A DNA stretch of 64,000 nt, taken from contig NZ_BMDQ01000001.1 in assembly GCF_014635865.1 (NCBI RefSeq), forward strand, positions 1-64,000, written 5' to 3'. Positions within the stretch are counted from its first letter, which is position 1; every line of letters begins with the position of its first letter. The notes under the pieces are model-generated. The model saw only the letters and a program-made list of their open reading frames with translations. It did no database searches and had not been told where the DNA came from. The position numbers and the translations under genes are program-made. The DNA is from Winogradskyella haliclonae (GTDB taxonomy: Bacteria; Bacteroidota; Bacteroidia; Flavobacteriales; Flavobacteriaceae). Shown piece by piece: positions 63,550 through 64,000 of the stretch.

Positions 63550-63788
63550 ATATTTTTATTTCTTTCTATTCATTTTTGTCTTGACACAAAAACGAATCAA
63601 AAAAGTCAAGTTGAAATGAGGAATTTTTCAATCATGTTTCACAAATTGAAAACCAAAAATAAAATCTAAATTCAGCCCAAGGTTTCCTGAATTCTTAACG
63701 ATTTGATTTTCATATTCTGCATTTCAACAGTTATTTCAATGCTTCGCATTTATCATATCTAAAAGCGAAGCGGTCTATTCTCTATTGC
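63550..63788. other. Intergenic region between paaD and paaG
   Basis: The 239 bases hold no frame I can support. CTTGAC (63580-63585) and GTCAAG (63605-63610) form a spaced inverted repeat. GCTTCGC (63741-63747) and GCGAAGC (63765-63771) form a 7-bp stem with a 17-base loop, without a T-run. On the minus strand, TATTTTTG at 63661-63654 fits TAnnTTTG and could start a separate paaG transcript with a leader of about 100 bases. Confidence 0.4.
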
Positions 63789-64000
63789 CTACTTAAGACA
63801 TTTAAAATAATCGAATGGTTCTTGGCAGTATTCACACTGAAATTGTGCTTTACAAGCCGTTGAACCAAATTGACTTACTAATCGGGTGTTTTTAGAACCG
63901 CAATTGGTACATTTCACTAGTTTTTTTCCTTCAAGCAGTACCGCCTTATCTGCTTCTGTTTCTAGGGGTGCTGCAATACCATAATCTTCTAATGCTTTAC
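63789..64000 (-). CDS. paaD: Phenylacetyl-CoA epoxidase subunit PaaD, C-terminal part
   Basis: The window edge cuts the gene; 69 complete codons and the TAG stop codon are seen. The visible part reads KALEDYGIAAPLETEA, then a zinc-ribbon-like tail: VKCTNCGSKNTRLVSQFGST, AQFQCEYCQEPFDYFKCLK. This Cys-rich tail is that of PaaD, which acts in maturation of the PaaABCE epoxidase or its iron-sulfur cofactor. The rest of the epoxidase operon should lie beyond the window on the same strand. Confidence 0.9.
   Translation of the reverse strand, partial: KALEDYGIAAPLETEADKAVLLEGKKLVKCTNCGSKNTRLVSQFGSTACKAQFQCEYCQEPFDYFKCLK

Noticed and set aside
63741..63771. Stem GCTTCGC/GCGAAGC after paaD as a terminator
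   Set aside because: The 17-base loop and lack of a T-run on the minus strand make it a poor rho-independent terminator, so I mention it only as an inverted repeat.

Overview
The window is a 64 kb stretch of a low-GC bacterial chromosome that reads as a member of the Bacteroidota, most likely a marine or aquatic Flavobacteriaceae. The evidence is a SusC/SusD pair, an ECF sigma/FecR/TonB-receptor triplet, a fused E1 alpha-beta 2-oxoacid dehydrogenase, many lipoprotein and Sec signals ending in the short hydrophobic-Gln or -Cys style of this phylum, and several promoters with the Bacteroidota -7 element TAnnTTTG. Genes are tightly packed. No rRNA, tRNA, insertion sequence, prophage or CRISPR array was seen, and no gene-free stretch exceeds about 240 bases.

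Layout. 0.1-7.6 kb (minus): a putative porin, then a SusC-SusD-lipoprotein uptake operon without visible degradative enzymes. 7.8-12.8 kb (plus): rnhB, a large propeller-like lipoprotein, a YejK-type nucleoid-associated protein and a Kir-type potassium channel. 13-19 kb: lipB with a lipoprotein and a Pmp3-like peptide gene on minus; a membrane-anchored LuxR-type regulator, a thioredoxin-fold lipoprotein and lysS on plus. 19-28.5 kb: a MORN protein, a large metzincin-like protease, an outer-membrane protein, two tandem alpha/beta hydrolases, a DUF2157/GDYXXLXY pair and a small membrane-protein cluster that includes a 51-residue gene. 28.5-38.5 kb: a helical-repeat protein, hemL, a glucosaminidase-LysM lipoprotein, a PLP desulfhydrase/deaminase-like enzyme, a tiny HExxH protein, a DUF5522 gene overlapping hutU, a DUF4136 lipoprotein and a SulP transporter. 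38.6-45.4 kb: a bestrophin, a branched-chain 2-oxoacid operon (E2, ilvE, fused E1) divergent from an Lrp/AsnC regulator, and paaY. 45.4-49.3 kb: an ECF sigma/anti-sigma/TonB-receptor system. 49.4-54.3 kb (plus): a poly-gamma-glutamate-type operon (pgsB, pgsC, pgsW-like) followed by two exported proteins, the last a probable outer-membrane barrel. 54.3-64 kb (minus): the lower half of a phenylacetate-degradation operon, from a truncated paaD through paaG, a threonine dehydratase-like gene, paaH, paaI, paaJ, an SDR, paaZ, a DUF3667 gene and a paaF-like hydratase.

How they work together. The paa genes convert ring-epoxidised phenylacetyl-CoA to acetyl-CoA and succinyl-CoA, and paaY about 9 kb away is the usual repair thioesterase. 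The E1/E2/ilvE block handles branched-chain amino acids and is probably controlled by the adjacent Lrp regulator: three 13-bp AGAAT(N3)WTTCT sites, spaced 31 and 41 bp, lie between them. The least described parts are the Gram-negative poly-gamma-glutamate operon with its two unknown exported partners, the three-domain PaaZ fusion, and the small membrane-protein cluster at 27.2-28.3 kb.
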